A stretch of DNA of 64,000 bases, taken from contig CM003418.1 in assembly GCA_000331325.2 (NCBI GenBank), positions 434,001 through 498,000 of the forward strand. Reading direction: 5' to 3'. This document shows positions 40,581 to 52,200 of this stretch, piece by piece. Below the pieces are notes generated by a model that was not told the origin of the DNA, searched no databases, and saw only the letters and a list, made by a program, of their open reading frames with translations. The DNA is from Crithidia fasciculata (lineage: Eukaryota > Euglenozoa > Kinetoplastea > Trypanosomatida > Trypanosomatidae). The position numbers were made by a program, and so were the translations under genes. Positions within the stretch are counted from its first letter, which is position 1, and every line of letters starts with the position of its first letter.

Positions 40581-41390
40581 TTAAAAGAGAGATTGTACTG
40601 CATTCTTTGTCAAAAGGCGAGTGTCTTTGGCGTTGCGCGAGAGATCGCCCAGGAGAGACGTCGTCGTCGCTCCGTAGAGCAGCGCGAGTTGGAAGCGCTT
40701 GTAGTACCACGAGGGATTAAAGCCAGAATGACCAGCGTGAGGCCCAGACGACAGGGGAATGCCGTGGAGAAAGCTGCGCAAAAATGAGGTGGACGATCCT
40801 AGGTGATTGGTGGGATTGTCGGTCTGGATATGTGACACCATGGCCTTTGATTGCAGAATGCGACGAGCTGGATCGAGAATTTCACTAAGCGAGGCGACGC
40901 GTTCCATGTAGTAGGCAGTAGTATCAACAAACTCAGCTAAATGAATGACGGTGTATGGCACATTTGATGGGCAGTACTCGAGGGCTACTGCGTCAGGCCA
41001 GTGTGCTGCTAGTGGTTTCAGTAACTCTACTCGTGCGAGTAGCGCCTTTTCCGCCACGTCGCTTTCCGACGGCAGCGGAAAGCGGCCGCATACAAAGTTT
41101 TCCAGATTCGCTTCAATCGATTTCAAGACGGCATCTTTGCTAAAATGGGCCTCTAGCTCACGCTGAACGGCTTGGTTGCTAGACTTTACGACGTACTCCA
41201 CGAGTGCAATTGGAAATCCGCGGCTGAAAAGATGCGCCAGTGCGCTATCTGTTACGCGCACATCCTTGAGAGTTTCAAGAGCAGAAATCAAGGCGTTTGT
41301 TGTAAAGCCTGTCGTGCGGACATGTTTGGCAGCCTCAGACAAAATTCTATTGCGCAGCTGGAAGTTGGCCGGGCTAAGTGCGGCGCACAT
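40581..41390 (-). CDS. COQ9: ubiquinone biosynthesis protein COQ9
   Basis: A 269-residue protein of the COQ9 family, which binds lipid in a TetR-like fold and presents ubiquinone intermediates to COQ7 at the inner mitochondrial membrane. The N-terminal helices RNRILSEAAKHVRTTGFTTNALI match the family's ILxxALxxVxxxGWT pattern. LLKPLAAHWPDAVALEYCPS matches the IPYIEHWPRALxxLxxP segment. The C-terminal FNPSWYYKRFQLALLYGATT corresponds to FNWYTRRAMLAAIYNTTE, the lipid-binding helix. Between the last two is an extra stretch of about 50 residues not in my recollection of human COQ9. This is the last strongly supported minus-strand gene before the strand switch. GC3 is about 52%. Confidence 0.85.
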   Translation of the reverse strand: MCAALSPANFQLRNRILSEAAKHVRTTGFTTNALISALETLKDVRVTDSALAHLFSRGFPIALVEYVVKSSNQAVQRELEAHFSKDAVLKSIEANLENFVCGRFPLPSESDVAEKALLARVELLKPLAAHWPDAVALEYCPSNVPYTVIHLAEFVDTTAYYMERVASLSEILDPARRILQSKAMVSHIQTDNPTNHLGSSTSFLRSFLHGIPLSSGPHAGHSGFNPSWYYKRFQLALLYGATTTSLLGDLSRNAKDTRLLTKNAVQSLF

Positions 41391-41398
41391 ATGTAAAC

Positions 41399-41400
41399 CT
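41399..41400 (-). promoter_or_regulatory. predicted spliced-leader acceptor AG, COQ9
   Basis: On the minus strand CTTTTTTAAACTTATCTTTTTACTGGAG ends here, only 8 bases before the ATG at 41390. Confidence 0.45.
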
Positions 41401-41838
41401 CCAGTAAAAAGATAAGTTTAAAAAAGGCTATGATACTTGACGGTGCAAGAACAAATACAGGAGAGAATGGAAAAAAAGAATGTAGAAAGATAGAAGGGGT
41501 GATGTGAAATTCACATTTTTTTGCGTTTTTTCCTTTTTTAGAAAACAATAATGCTTACTCTTCACACTGAAACTGAGTTCGTTTGTGCGCGCCGGCAACC
41601 AAACCAGAGAATTTGCTGGAACGATTTCATGATAGGATTGCAGTGAATCTCTAAGAAGAAGAAAAAAAATGTAGACGCCATTTAAGCTTGTCCTAATTAT
41701 TAGTGATGTTTTTTCCCGACGTTGTGTCGGACAGAAGTGCCATAACTCGCGCGCCGTGATCGCCAACAGGTTAGTCACTTGTGCTGCTTTGCCAGCACTG
41801 AGAAGTGCAAGTCTTTTGACGACTGCGAAATTGTGTGT

Positions 41839-41852
41839 GGGGGGGGGGGGGG
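41839..41852 (+). promoter_or_regulatory. G14 homopolymer in the strand-switch region
   Basis: A run of 14 G directly preceded by TTGTGTGT. G- and GT-rich tracts are known features of divergent strand-switch promoters in trypanosomatids. This is the longest G run I noticed in the window. Confidence 0.55.
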
Positions 41853-41911
41853 CATAGATATGGGAATGGGCAGCTAGAATGGATGAGAAAAAAAAAAAGA
41901 GGGCTGGTTTG

Positions 41912-42259
41912 TTATGCGCAGAATGCACTGAGCTCTTCGGACTCTGGAGGTGCGTTAAACGTCGCATGGAGCCATGATAAAGCTAGACAGAGCAGCTCAC
42001 ATTTGTGTCGTTCTCTTGCTGCTTTCAAAAGCTGTAAGGCTCTGCGCAGTTTTTTTAGGTGTGAAGGATCCTGCAGAGTTATTCGTAGCGCAGGCAGCAT
42101 TGTATGTCGCTCGTCCTGGCTATGCGGCGGTTCTAAACGTGGAAGTGGCTAACTTCTGATTAACAACGCCTGTGAAGTGAGAATTCTTGTTGCGTATCTT
42201 TCGTGTCGAATGAATTTGCTTAGAGCTCGAATTCCAGCAGTTTTATTTTTTCCATGCAT
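41912..42259 (-). pseudogene. candidate small gene, interrupted or 62 residues long
   Basis: An ATG frame at 42259 encodes 36 residues (from MHGKNKTAGIRALSKF), then a single TAG at 42149-42151, then the same frame continues 78 codons to a stop at 41912. The second part alone has an ATG at 42100 giving 62 residues rich in amphipathic helix (SHLKKLRRALQLLKAARERH). A pyrimidine-rich tract and AG lie just ahead of 42259, and the 520-base spacing to COQ9 is normal for neighbouring genes. The opposite strand also has a 61-codon frame (41974-42159) that looks protein-like but no pyrimidine tract ahead of it. The options are a gene broken by one stop, a 62-residue gene with a long 5' UTR, or chance. 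I do not recognise the protein. Confidence 0.35.
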
Positions 42260-43243
42260 ATGCTAACGGACGAAACGGAGAGGGCTGGCTACAATGCTAC
42301 AGATCGTTACTCTCACTGATTGCTTGTAAGAGAGGTTCGTGTAGTGATTGCGGATGAACGGAAGAGCAAAAAGAACGACTGACTGCGTCTTTGTGGAATG
42401 TGCGCTATTAAGGTGCATCCGCACGAGATGTATATGCATATATTATTATTATTTGCCTCTGCGGCGATTACGTGTTTAGATTTTTTTTCCGATTAAATGC
42501 TGCTCCAGTAATATAATAAAACACCTAAGAGACAAACAACCACGCGTTTCGTTTAAAAAATCAGTGCCGTGTCTTTTTCAGACAATGGTACATAACGTCA
42601 GATTTGTGACACTCATTCAAACACACACCTACACACGCCCATACAAAGAGTTTGGTATCTTCGCTTTTGCATTTTTTCGGTACGCCTTTTTTTTTGTTTT
42701 CCGCAATTTTCGTGCCAAAATGCTTTTTGTAGGAGAGTCTCAAGACTTTGGTCGCATATCTGCTGCAGAAGTTTGCCTGCGCACGAGCTTTTTTTTTTTC
42801 CAGGTCCTCCTTGCCTTGTTCGCTTCGAGAGTCAAGTATTTATGGTCATATTAAACGCAATAAATTTATCAACCAGAAGTGCGCGGCGGTTGTAATGTGG
42901 TTTCATCGTCAACGTACTGACAAATTTAAACTCTAAGCTTGTCCTTTCTGCGCCTATTAACGAGCATCGCGTAAAATAGCTTAAATATAATCAAACAAGA
43001 GCCATACCGGTGTACTTTCTATAAATACCGGCCGCTTAAATCACAAAGTGCTTTATTCAAGCACACCCGACCCTCTTTGGGCCCATGTTGGATAATTTGA
43101 GCATTACAACACATGAAGTCCCAGCTGTGGCTATTCTTCCTCCGCACTACTCTTTTTTTGCATTCCGTGTCTTCTGCTGAACTGATGTTTTGCTGTAAGC
43201 CGCTTTTTTTTTCCTCCTCATTTTGTGTCTCACGTTTGTCTGC

Positions 43244-43245
43244 AG
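43244..43245 (+). promoter_or_regulatory. predicted spliced-leader acceptor AG, dynein heavy chain
   Basis: CTTTTTTTTTCCTCCTCATT... and TTTGTCTGCAG precede this AG, 36 bases ahead of ATG 43281. Use of this site rules out the in-frame upstream ATG at 43113. Confidence 0.6.
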
Positions 43246-43280
43246 CAGCACCTGCGTGCAGAATAGAAAACAAGGAGACC

Positions 43281-46200
43281 ATGGCTTCGAAAATCATGCA
43301 AGAGCTTAAAGATCATCCGCTGAATACGGTGGAGGATGCACACAATTTTTTTTCGCAGGTGGAAAACGCAAAACGTCACGGTGTCACTCTCCCACCTATC
43401 CGTCATTTGTTTTTTGGTCGCGTCGATTCGGGACTGAAGTTCGATCCATACAATATTCGGACAGTCTACCGAGATAACCGGCCGCTGAATTACTTTGTTG
43501 TCACACGAGACTGTGTCATTTGGGTGAACCGGCGCGAGGCGGAGTATTTGCGGATCGCCTCTCTGCAAGAATGGATTCGCGAGGCAAAATGCTTCGCGCA
43601 AATCACAAAAATAGCGTTTTTTAAGCATTATTTGAGACACAAAATGCTCCTTCGTCTACTGGATGCCGCGAGCCGGCTTCGTTTTGAGCGGAACCGCGCG
43701 CTATTAGCAAAACGGCTTTTACTTTGCACCGCGGTGTTTAGCCGTGACATTATCACGTTGCGGGGCAAGGCTGCTGAGCTTCGGTTTTACACAGAGAAAA
43801 AGGCATGCGTGCCAGTTCTGTCTGTGCAAACAGCTACGCAGGAGCATCTCCCAAAAGGCTACTCTACTGACGAGTTTTCTACACAACAAGACGCTTACAG
43901 CAAAAAACTTACGCGCTACACAGGGGACATTGTGCAGAGTATGTCGAGCGTAATTGGCGAGCGAAGCAACATTGTTAGTGGGCTCGTGAACGGTTTGCGA
44001 CTAGCAGAAAAAAGCCCAGAGGCAACTGGCAGCGTTAACAAGGAGGTGGCAGCGCGGGAGCTTCGACGCCGTCAAATGGAGCAGAAGCGTCTGATCGTGA
44101 ATTACGAAAACCTTCCCACTTTAGCTCGCCTGGCGTCCCTTCTGCAGCTGGAGGCGACATTTCAACAAGTGTGCACGACGCTTTTTGATCTAGAAGCTAG
44201 TGTGCGCAAGCGAAAAATGAACACAGTTTGGAATTTCCGCGTAGAGTGCGTTATTGGTGGCGACAAGCGGCTTTCTCTCGCACCTGCTAAAGACCACCTG
44301 GTGGAGTCCGTCGGCATCACGTTGGACCGCTCGCTGAGCGCGATCGCCTGCGCTCCTGCGTGCGTTACTTCTGGAAAAACGGAAAGTTTGAGCCCCGCAG
44401 CCGATTCGCCTGCCATCCAGCGGGCTATCTCCAGTGACGCGCTCGTCGCCATTTACAAAAAGAAAGTTTTACTGCGCATTGAGGAAGACTACGACGACGC
44501 AAAAAGCAAGCTTTTTTCCTTCGAAGGACTCCTTACAATTTCCGCCTTTCTTAGCGAGTGGCGTGAGGTCTCGTACCGCTGGAACCAAATTTTGTTGTCT
44601 GCGGAGGCGGCGCTGGAGACGTTGACGGAGCAAGAAATTCGCAGTTACGCGACAAAAACGTTCAAGGCCCAGTCGGAGCTGGGAAAGCTGTCGAGTCGCT
44701 CTTTTGGCTCTATTACCGTGAATTCCAGCGACGTTTTGCAGAAATTTGGCGCGGAGCTGAAAGCCGTGCTGAGCACTGTGGAGTACACGGTGGAGCAGCT
44801 CATTAAGCTGAACTTCCGCACGCTAAAAACGAGGTGCACTGCGTGGGTGGCAAAGCTGCGCATTCCCCCACTCGAGGTGGAACCATTCATCAAGTGGTAC
44901 TTGAATTTGCAGGAATCTGGCGCGGTTTTCGAAGCCTTCTCAAACCACGTGACAGACCTGCAAAACATTTATCACCTTCAAAGTGAGCTCCGCGAGAAGG
45001 AGAATTCCGGTTCTGTAGCAGAGACGCCAGATTTGGTGGCGCTGCTGCGCGACCCTTTTCAAAACGCGTTGAGAGAGGCCCAAGGCTTCCATGCGGCCAA
45101 CTTCAGTTCCATTAGGGGCCTGCTACGCGACGAACACAAACGCGCAATTGCCGCTATGCTCGCGACGGAGAAGCGGCTCGCCACCACGTTTGCGGAGGAA
45201 AGCGCCGACGAGGTTGGTTCGCCCGCTCTGGAGAAGCTGGAGCACATTCGCGACGATCTCGCGTCGGCACATCGCGAGGCACGGCAACTGGACTCGTACG
45301 CCCAGATTTTAGAAGTGGAGCCGTTCAACTGGTCAGAGATCGCCAACGCCGAGGAGGAGCTGCGAAACTACGTCGAGCTTTGGACTGTACGCAAGGAGAC
45401 GGCGCAGTTGCGAAACAGGCTAGACGCCAAGTCGGTCGAGGACTTGGATGGCGCGGAGTTGGAGGGTGCCGTCGTCTCGCTTTTTCAACGCGCGTTCAAA
45501 GCACAGAAAAACACGCCCGGCGAGGCTGCGCGCCGTCTTGTTGAGACGCTTGCCGTTGACAAAGCGAAGCTGCCCACCTACGTGGAGCTCTGCAATCCTG
45601 CACTGAAAGAGCAGCACTGGACAGAGCTCTTCAAGGCGGCCTCGATCGCGCCACTGCCGCCGTCGCGGCGGACGCTGCGAGCGCTGGAGCGGACAGGCTT
45701 GATGAACGAGGAGAACGCCGCGACGGTCCGCGAGGTCGTGTCTGACGCCGTTGGCGTCTATGAGCTTGAGCAGCAGCTGGAGAAGCTCGAGAAATTTTGG
45801 GCTGCCCACACTTTCACTGTAGTGCCGTACGCCGGCCGCTCGAACGCTTTTGTTGTCGACGCCATCGACGAGACGCTGGAGGCGCTGGAGGAGCAGCAGA
45901 TTGTCGTGCAGACGTGCCTGAGCTCCAAGTACGTCACCCCGGTGCAGCCCCAGCTGACGGAGTGGGAGCAGAAGTTGAATCTGATTCACTCTGTGCTAGA
46001 CGAGTGGGTCGGGGTGCAGAAGACGTGGATGTACTTGGAGTTCATCTTCACCAGCGACGACATTAAGAGGCAGCTGCCCGACGAGTCGCTGCTCTTCTCT
46101 TCTGCGGACCGCTTCTTCGGCTCTCTCATGCGACGTTGTGCTGAGGACCCGCACATGGCGCCGTTGTGCCTGGAGGGCAGCGGCGACGTGCTCAAGAAGC

Positions 46201-49200
46201 TGCAGAAGTGCACTTATCAGCTCGATTGCATCCAGAAGAAGATCGACGAGTATCTTGAGACGAAGCGAGTTGCTTTCCCGCGCTTCTACTTCCTGTCCAA
46301 CGACGAGCTGCTGTCCATCCTCTCCGACTCGCGCAACCCCCTCGCGGTACAGCCGCACCTGCAAAAATGTTTCGATAACATCAAGTCGCTGGTTTTCACC
46401 GACGCGAAGACCATCGTAGCGATGCGCAGCTCCGAGGGCGAGGAGGTCGCCTTTACAAATCCGGTGAAGGCGATGGGCAACGTGGAGAGCTGGCTGAACG
46501 ACGTGGAAAGGGCGATGCGCAGCACTCTGTTCGACCGGCTGGCACACTGCCTCGAGACGTACTCGGCAGGGCGGCGAACAACGTGGTTTTTCGAGCACCC
46601 CGCGCAGTGTGTGTCCACGGTGGACCAGATCGTGTGGACGCGCGAGGTGGAGGTTGTGATTGGCAAGTCCGAGGGCGGCTCTGCTTCCGCGTGGCCGCAG
46701 TATCAGGCGCGCTTTGCCGCACAGCTGCTCGAGACGGTGGAGCTGGTGAAGCTGCCGCTCCCCGCGCTGCAGCGCACCGTGGTGTGCAATCTCATCGTCG
46801 TCGACGTCCACTGCCGCGACGTCTGTGCCGAGCTCGCCGGGACGCTGTCAGGGCAGGAGGCGCCGCAGGCGTGCTGCTCCTTGCTCGACTTTGGCTGGCA
46901 GAAGCAGTTGCGGTTCTACTACGGCGCACCTGTCAGTGGTGGCGGTGGTGGTGGCAGCGACAGGGCGGACTGCTTTGTTCGCCACGGCGCGGCGGAGCTG
47001 CCCTACGGTTACGAGTACCTCGGCAATCAAGCGCGTCTCGTCATCACTCCGCTCACCGAGCGCGCCTTTCTCACCTGCACGGCGGCGCTGCACATGCAGA
47101 AAGGCGCCGCTCCACAAGGGCCCGCAGGCACTGGGAAAACGGAGTCGGTCAAGGATCTAGGCAAGGCTCTGGCGCGCTCCGTTGTCGTCTTTAACTGCTC
47201 CGACGGGCTCGACTACCGCATGATGAGCCAAATGTTCGCCGGCCTCGCGCAGGCCGGGGCGTGGGCGTGCTTCGACGAGTTCAACCGCATCGAGCTCGAG
47301 GTGCTCTCGGTTGTGGCGCAGCAGATGCTCGACATCACCACGGCCATCACACAGAAGCAGTCGTCGATCAACTTCGAGGGCCACCGCATCAAGCTCCACC
47401 CGAACTTTGGCGTCTTTATCACCATGAACCCAGGCTACGCCGGGCGAACGGAGCTGCCTGACAACCTGAAGGCCCTCTTCCGTCCTGTGTGCATGATGAT
47501 CCCCAACTACGCCCTCATTGCCGAGATTATGTTCTACGCGGAGGGCTACAACAAGGCGCAGGCGCTGGCTGCCAAGATGATCCGCCTCTACTCGCTCGCG
47601 TCGCAGCAGCTGTCGAAGCAGGATCACTACGACTTTGGTATGCGTGCTGTCAAGTCGATTCTCGTTCTCGCCGGTCGACTCAAGCGAGCCGACCCGGATG
47701 TGGAGGAGGAGCTGCTGCTCGTGCGCGCCATTCGTGAGGCGAATCTGCCCAAGTTTCTCGTCGACGACCGCCACCTCTTCATCGCGCTGCTGCACGACTT
47801 CTTCCCCGGCTTCACGCAGGTGACGGTGGCGCCGGTGAGTGAGCTGGTCCGCGACGCCGCGGTGCGCATCCTGACCACGAAGCCATGTTTGTCAAAGGCG
47901 TGCGTCGTTCCAACGCAACTGCAGCTGCAGCCGACGGAAGGGCTGCTCTTCAAGGTGCAGCAGCTCTTCGACACGCTCATGACGCGACACGGGCTTATGC
48001 TGGTGGGTAACACGATGTCCGGCAAGACGACGGTGCGCAACACCCTCGCCGCGGTGCTTGGCCGGCTTGGCGAGCTGCTGGACCGCGCGAGTCCGGGCAG
48101 CGGCGACCCGAGCAATGGCAGGCGAGCAACGCGGCTGCCTAGCACTTCCCACGCGGGCAGCGCCAGCGCGGAGGAGGAGGAGCAGCGTGTCGCTGCCGCG
48201 CTTCGAAGTCTCGACACGCGCTGCCAGTCCTTCTTCACCGCGACCCAGTCACTGGAGTGCAACCCCAAGGCAATCTCGATGACGGAGCTGTACGGCGACG
48301 TGAACCCGCTCACCCGGGAGTGGCAGGACGGCGTTTTTTCGTTCATGGTGCGTGAGCTGGTGAGGGCGGGTGCGGCGGAGAAGGATGTGCGGGCGGCAAC
48401 GCGTCACTGGATTGTCTTTGACGGCCCGGTGGATGCCATCTGGATTGAGAACCTGAACACCGTCCTCGACGACAGCAAGATGCTGTGTCTCGTGAACGGG
48501 GAGCGTATTCGCGTTCTCGACACCATCTCGCTTCTCTTCGAGGTGCAAGACCTGCGCGTGGCATCGCCCGCCACCGTGTCACGCTGCGGCATGGTGTACG
48601 TGGACGAGGAGTGCGTCGATGACGGGTGGACGCCGGTGCTGCAGAGCCTGTCCGAGGCAGCCGCGCTTGAGCTGGGCAGTCGCTGGCGCCACGAACGCTT
48701 TCTGCAGCTGTGCCAGGCTCTCGTGCCGCCCTTGCTGCACGTCATCCACGAGGAGTGCAAGGAGTACATACACACGAGCAACGCACAGCTGGCGCTGAAT
48801 CTCTTCTACCTGCTCAAGGCCGGCGTGCAGCAGCTGTGCGGCATGATCGCTGAGGACAAGCAGGAGCAGAAGCAGCAGGAGCAGGACGAGGCCGCTGCGA
48901 CGTCCGTAAAGCGGGTGCGTGGCTCGCGGGTGTCGATCGCTGCGGTTGTCGACAACGGCAGCGCCTCTGGCAGCACCTCAGCCGAGGCTCGACGCTACTC
49001 TCGCCGCCGCAGCTCCCTCGCGGCGCGCACTTCGGTGCTGCTGCTGGGCGACTCCTTGTTCGATGCGCTGTTTGTGCAGAGCTGTGCCTGGGGCCTCGGC
49101 GGCAACCTGACGGAGGCAACTCGTGCACGCTTCGCCGCCGCCATGCTGCCGCTCGTCCGCCGCGAGTCCCTCTACTTCCCCGCCGTCGCCGAGGCGCAGC

Positions 49201-52200
49201 AGTGCAGCGTGTTCGACTACGCTGTCGACTTCGACTCGGGCGACTGGCGGCGCTGGCAGGAGACGGTGCCGACCTTCCAGTACAGCGCGAGTGTCTCCTA
49301 CTTTGACCTGCTGGTGCCGACGGAGCAGACGATGGTGCTGCAGTACCTCCTGCGCAGCGCCACCACAACGCAGCACCACCTGCTGCTGAACGGTGTTACT
49401 GGCACGGGCAAGTCGTCCACCGTCACTGGCTACCTCGCTCAGGTGCTGCACACCGAGGAGGCAACGAGCGCGACGGCGGCCTTCCGCTTCACCCTTTCCG
49501 CGCAGACGTCTGCCCACGCCCTGCAGGACACGATCGAGATGAAGCTCGCACGCCGCAAGGGCGACCGCGAGTTTGGCGCGCCGCCGGGCAAGCAGCTCAT
49601 GATCGCGGTGATCGACGACTGCAACGTGCCGCAGCTGGAGGAGTACGGCGCGGCGCCGCCGATTGAGCTGCTGCGGCAGATGATCTCGCAGGGCGGCTTT
49701 TACGACCGCAAGCGCCTCTTCTTCAAGGATGTGGTGCAGACGATGCTGATTGGCTGCTGTGGCGAGCCTGGTGGTGGCAAGAACGAAATGTCGCCTCGGT
49801 TCACCTCGCGGCTGCTCTGCTTCTGTGCGCCACAGCTGACGCCGCCGTCCATGAAGGCGATCTTCTCTGCCATCTTGAACGGCTTCCTCGAGGCGCGCGG
49901 GTTCGCGGAGGAGGTGTGTGCGGTGGCCGACGCCGCCGTCGACAGCACGCTGGCGGCCTACCAGCGCATTGCGGTGGAGTGCCTGCCGACACCCGACAAG
50001 ACCCACTGCACCTTCAACTTGCGCGACGTGAGCAAGGTGATTCAGGGCATGCTGCAGGTGCGGCCGGCGCAGTGCGCCACCCCGGCAGCGCTGATGCACC
50101 TCTGGAGCCACGAGGCCTCCCGCGTCTTCCACGACCGCCTCGTCGACGATGCGGATCGACAGTGGTGGTGGCGGTGCTGTGCGGAGGTGATTGCAAAGCA
50201 CTTCAGCGAGAGCCTCGCGCCAGAGGACGTCGCACCTGCGGAGCTGGCCAAGCAGCTTCCTGGCATATTGTACGGCTCCTGGGCCAATAGCGCGAGGCGG
50301 GAGTACCAGCGCATGGGCGAGGCGTCCGAGGTGCAGACGGCGGCTGAGCAGCACCTGGCGGAGTACAACATGCAGAGCTCGACGCCGATGCACCTTGTCT
50401 TTTTTGACCAGGCTGTGCAGCACCTATCGCGTATCTGCCGCATTATCAGTCAGCCCCGCGGCCACGCGCTGCTGGTTGGTGTGGGCGGTAGCGGTCGTGC
50501 CTCGCTTTGTCGGCTTGCCGCTTTCATTATGAACATGGAGGCGCAGACGGTGCACATTGCCCGCAGCTACGGTATCGCTGACTTCCGCGACGAGGTGCGC
50601 AAGGCTCTGCTTGAGTGCGGAGGACGCGGCAAAGAGGTTGTCTTTTTGGTCTCCGACCCTCAGATTGTTTGCGGCGAGATGCTGGAGGACATCAACAACC
50701 TTCTCAACGCCGGTGAGGTGCCGGGGATGATGGGGCTGGAGGAGATGGAGGTGATCATCCGCAGCTGTCGCGAGGCGTGTGTCGCGTCTGGCAGGCCCGA
50801 TTCACGCTCCAGTGTCTACCGCTACTTCGTCTCCCAGTGCTGCGAGCACTTTCACCTCTGTCTCTGCATGTCGCCCATGAGCGGCGTCTTCCGTGACCGC
50901 CTGCGCATGTTCCCCGCTCTGGTGAACTGCACGACAATCGACTGGTTCTCGGAGTGGCCGCAGGAGGCACTGCTGGCGGTGGCGCGCGCCACGATCGCAC
51001 TCAGCAGCGCCGGTGACGCGGCACAGACGAGCAGTGAGGAGAAGCAACAACAACTACAACAGCCGCCGCCGCCGCCGCCAGCAGAGCGGCTGGACGCGCT
51101 CATGGTGTTTTTGCAGGCCTCTGTGAAGGCGGCAGCTGTGCAGCTGTTCGAGCAGCTGCACCGCCGCACCCACGTCACCCCGACGAGCTACCTCGCCGTC
51201 CTCTCCCTCTTTGGCGAGATGCGGCGACAGCTGCGGCAGGAGCTGACGGCGAACGCGCACCGCTACCGCAACGGGCTGGAGAAGCTGGACATGGCGAACC
51301 ACACCATTGGCGAGCTGCAGCGGCAGATTGTCGAGATGCAGCCCGGGCTGACGGCGGCCGCCGCGCAGGTGGCGGAGCAGACGAAGAGCCTCGCGGTGGA
51401 GCAGAAGGACGCCGATGCGCTGAAGGAGGCGCAGTCAATTGAAGAGGCAGCGGCGCAGGTGCTGATGGCGGAGGCGGAGGGAATTCGACAGGAGTGCGAG
51501 GCGGGCCTGCAAGAAGCCCTTCCAGCGCTCGAGGCTGCGGAGCAGGCGCTGCAGACTCTCAGCCCCAAGGACATCCAAGAGATCAAGACCTTCACCACCC
51601 CGCCAGCCAACGTGGAGAAGACGATGAACGCGGTGCTGGTGCTGCTGGGCGAGAAGGAGGGCTGGGCGAGCGCCAAGGTCTGCCTCGGCAAGATGGACTT
51701 CATTTCCCGCCTCACGGGCTACCCACGCGACTCCATCACCCCGGCCTGCATTCGCAAGCTCACCATTTTTGCGCAGGACCCGGACTTCGTGCCGGACGTG
51801 ATTGAGAAGACGTCGCTGCCGTGTCGGTCCATGTGCATGTGGGTGCATGCCATGTACAAGTACTACTTCGTGGCGAAGGAGATTGCACCGAAGCGGGCCC
51901 GCCTGGCTGAGGCGGAGGGAAAGGTCGAGGTCGCACGAAAGGAGCTCGTGGCGAAGCAGGCTGCCCTGCAGCGAGTGCTGGACCGCATTGCCCAGCTGCA
52001 AGCCGCCGCCGCCACCGCCCAGGCCAAGGCGAACCACTTCCAGCGTGAGATCGAAACAGCGCAAGGGCGGCTGACGCGGGCGGACCAGCTCATCAGCGGT
52101 CTTGCCTCCGAGCGCGGGCGGTGGGAGGCGGCGCTGGCGAAGCTGGAGATGCAGCTCGGCTGTGTCGAGGGCACCGCGGCTCTCGCTGCCGGCTGCGTCG

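Larger units (their letters stand above)
41401..43243. other. divergent strand-switch region (putative Pol II start zone)
   Basis: All supported genes to the left are on the minus strand and all to the right on the plus strand, so transcription must start somewhere here and run outward. In trypanosomatids such divergent regions carry RNA polymerase II start sites marked by histone variants and acetylation. The region is A/T-rich, especially 42,410-43,200. It contains a G14 run at 41839-41852 and a possible small gene at 41912-42259. No tRNA, snRNA or rRNA was found in it by eye. Confidence 0.8.

Noticed and set aside
41428-41967. 179-codon minus-strand ATG frame in the strand-switch region
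   Set aside because: Runs through the G14 tract as poly-Pro and through T-rich stretches as Phe runs; its end would overlap the COQ9 splice tract.
41974-42159. 61-codon plus-strand ATG frame opposite the candidate small gene
   Set aside because: Looks protein-like but has purine-rich DNA ahead of it and no pyrimidine tract, so the opposite strand is preferred.
43113-43280. In-frame upstream extension of the dynein gene from ATG 43113
   Set aside because: Leu/Phe/Cys-rich reading of pyrimidine tracts and cut off by the predicted acceptor at 43244-43245.
48978-50423. Minus-strand frame of 481 codons inside the dynein gene
   Set aside because: Shadow of the dynein AAA3 region; dynein motifs are in the plus frame.
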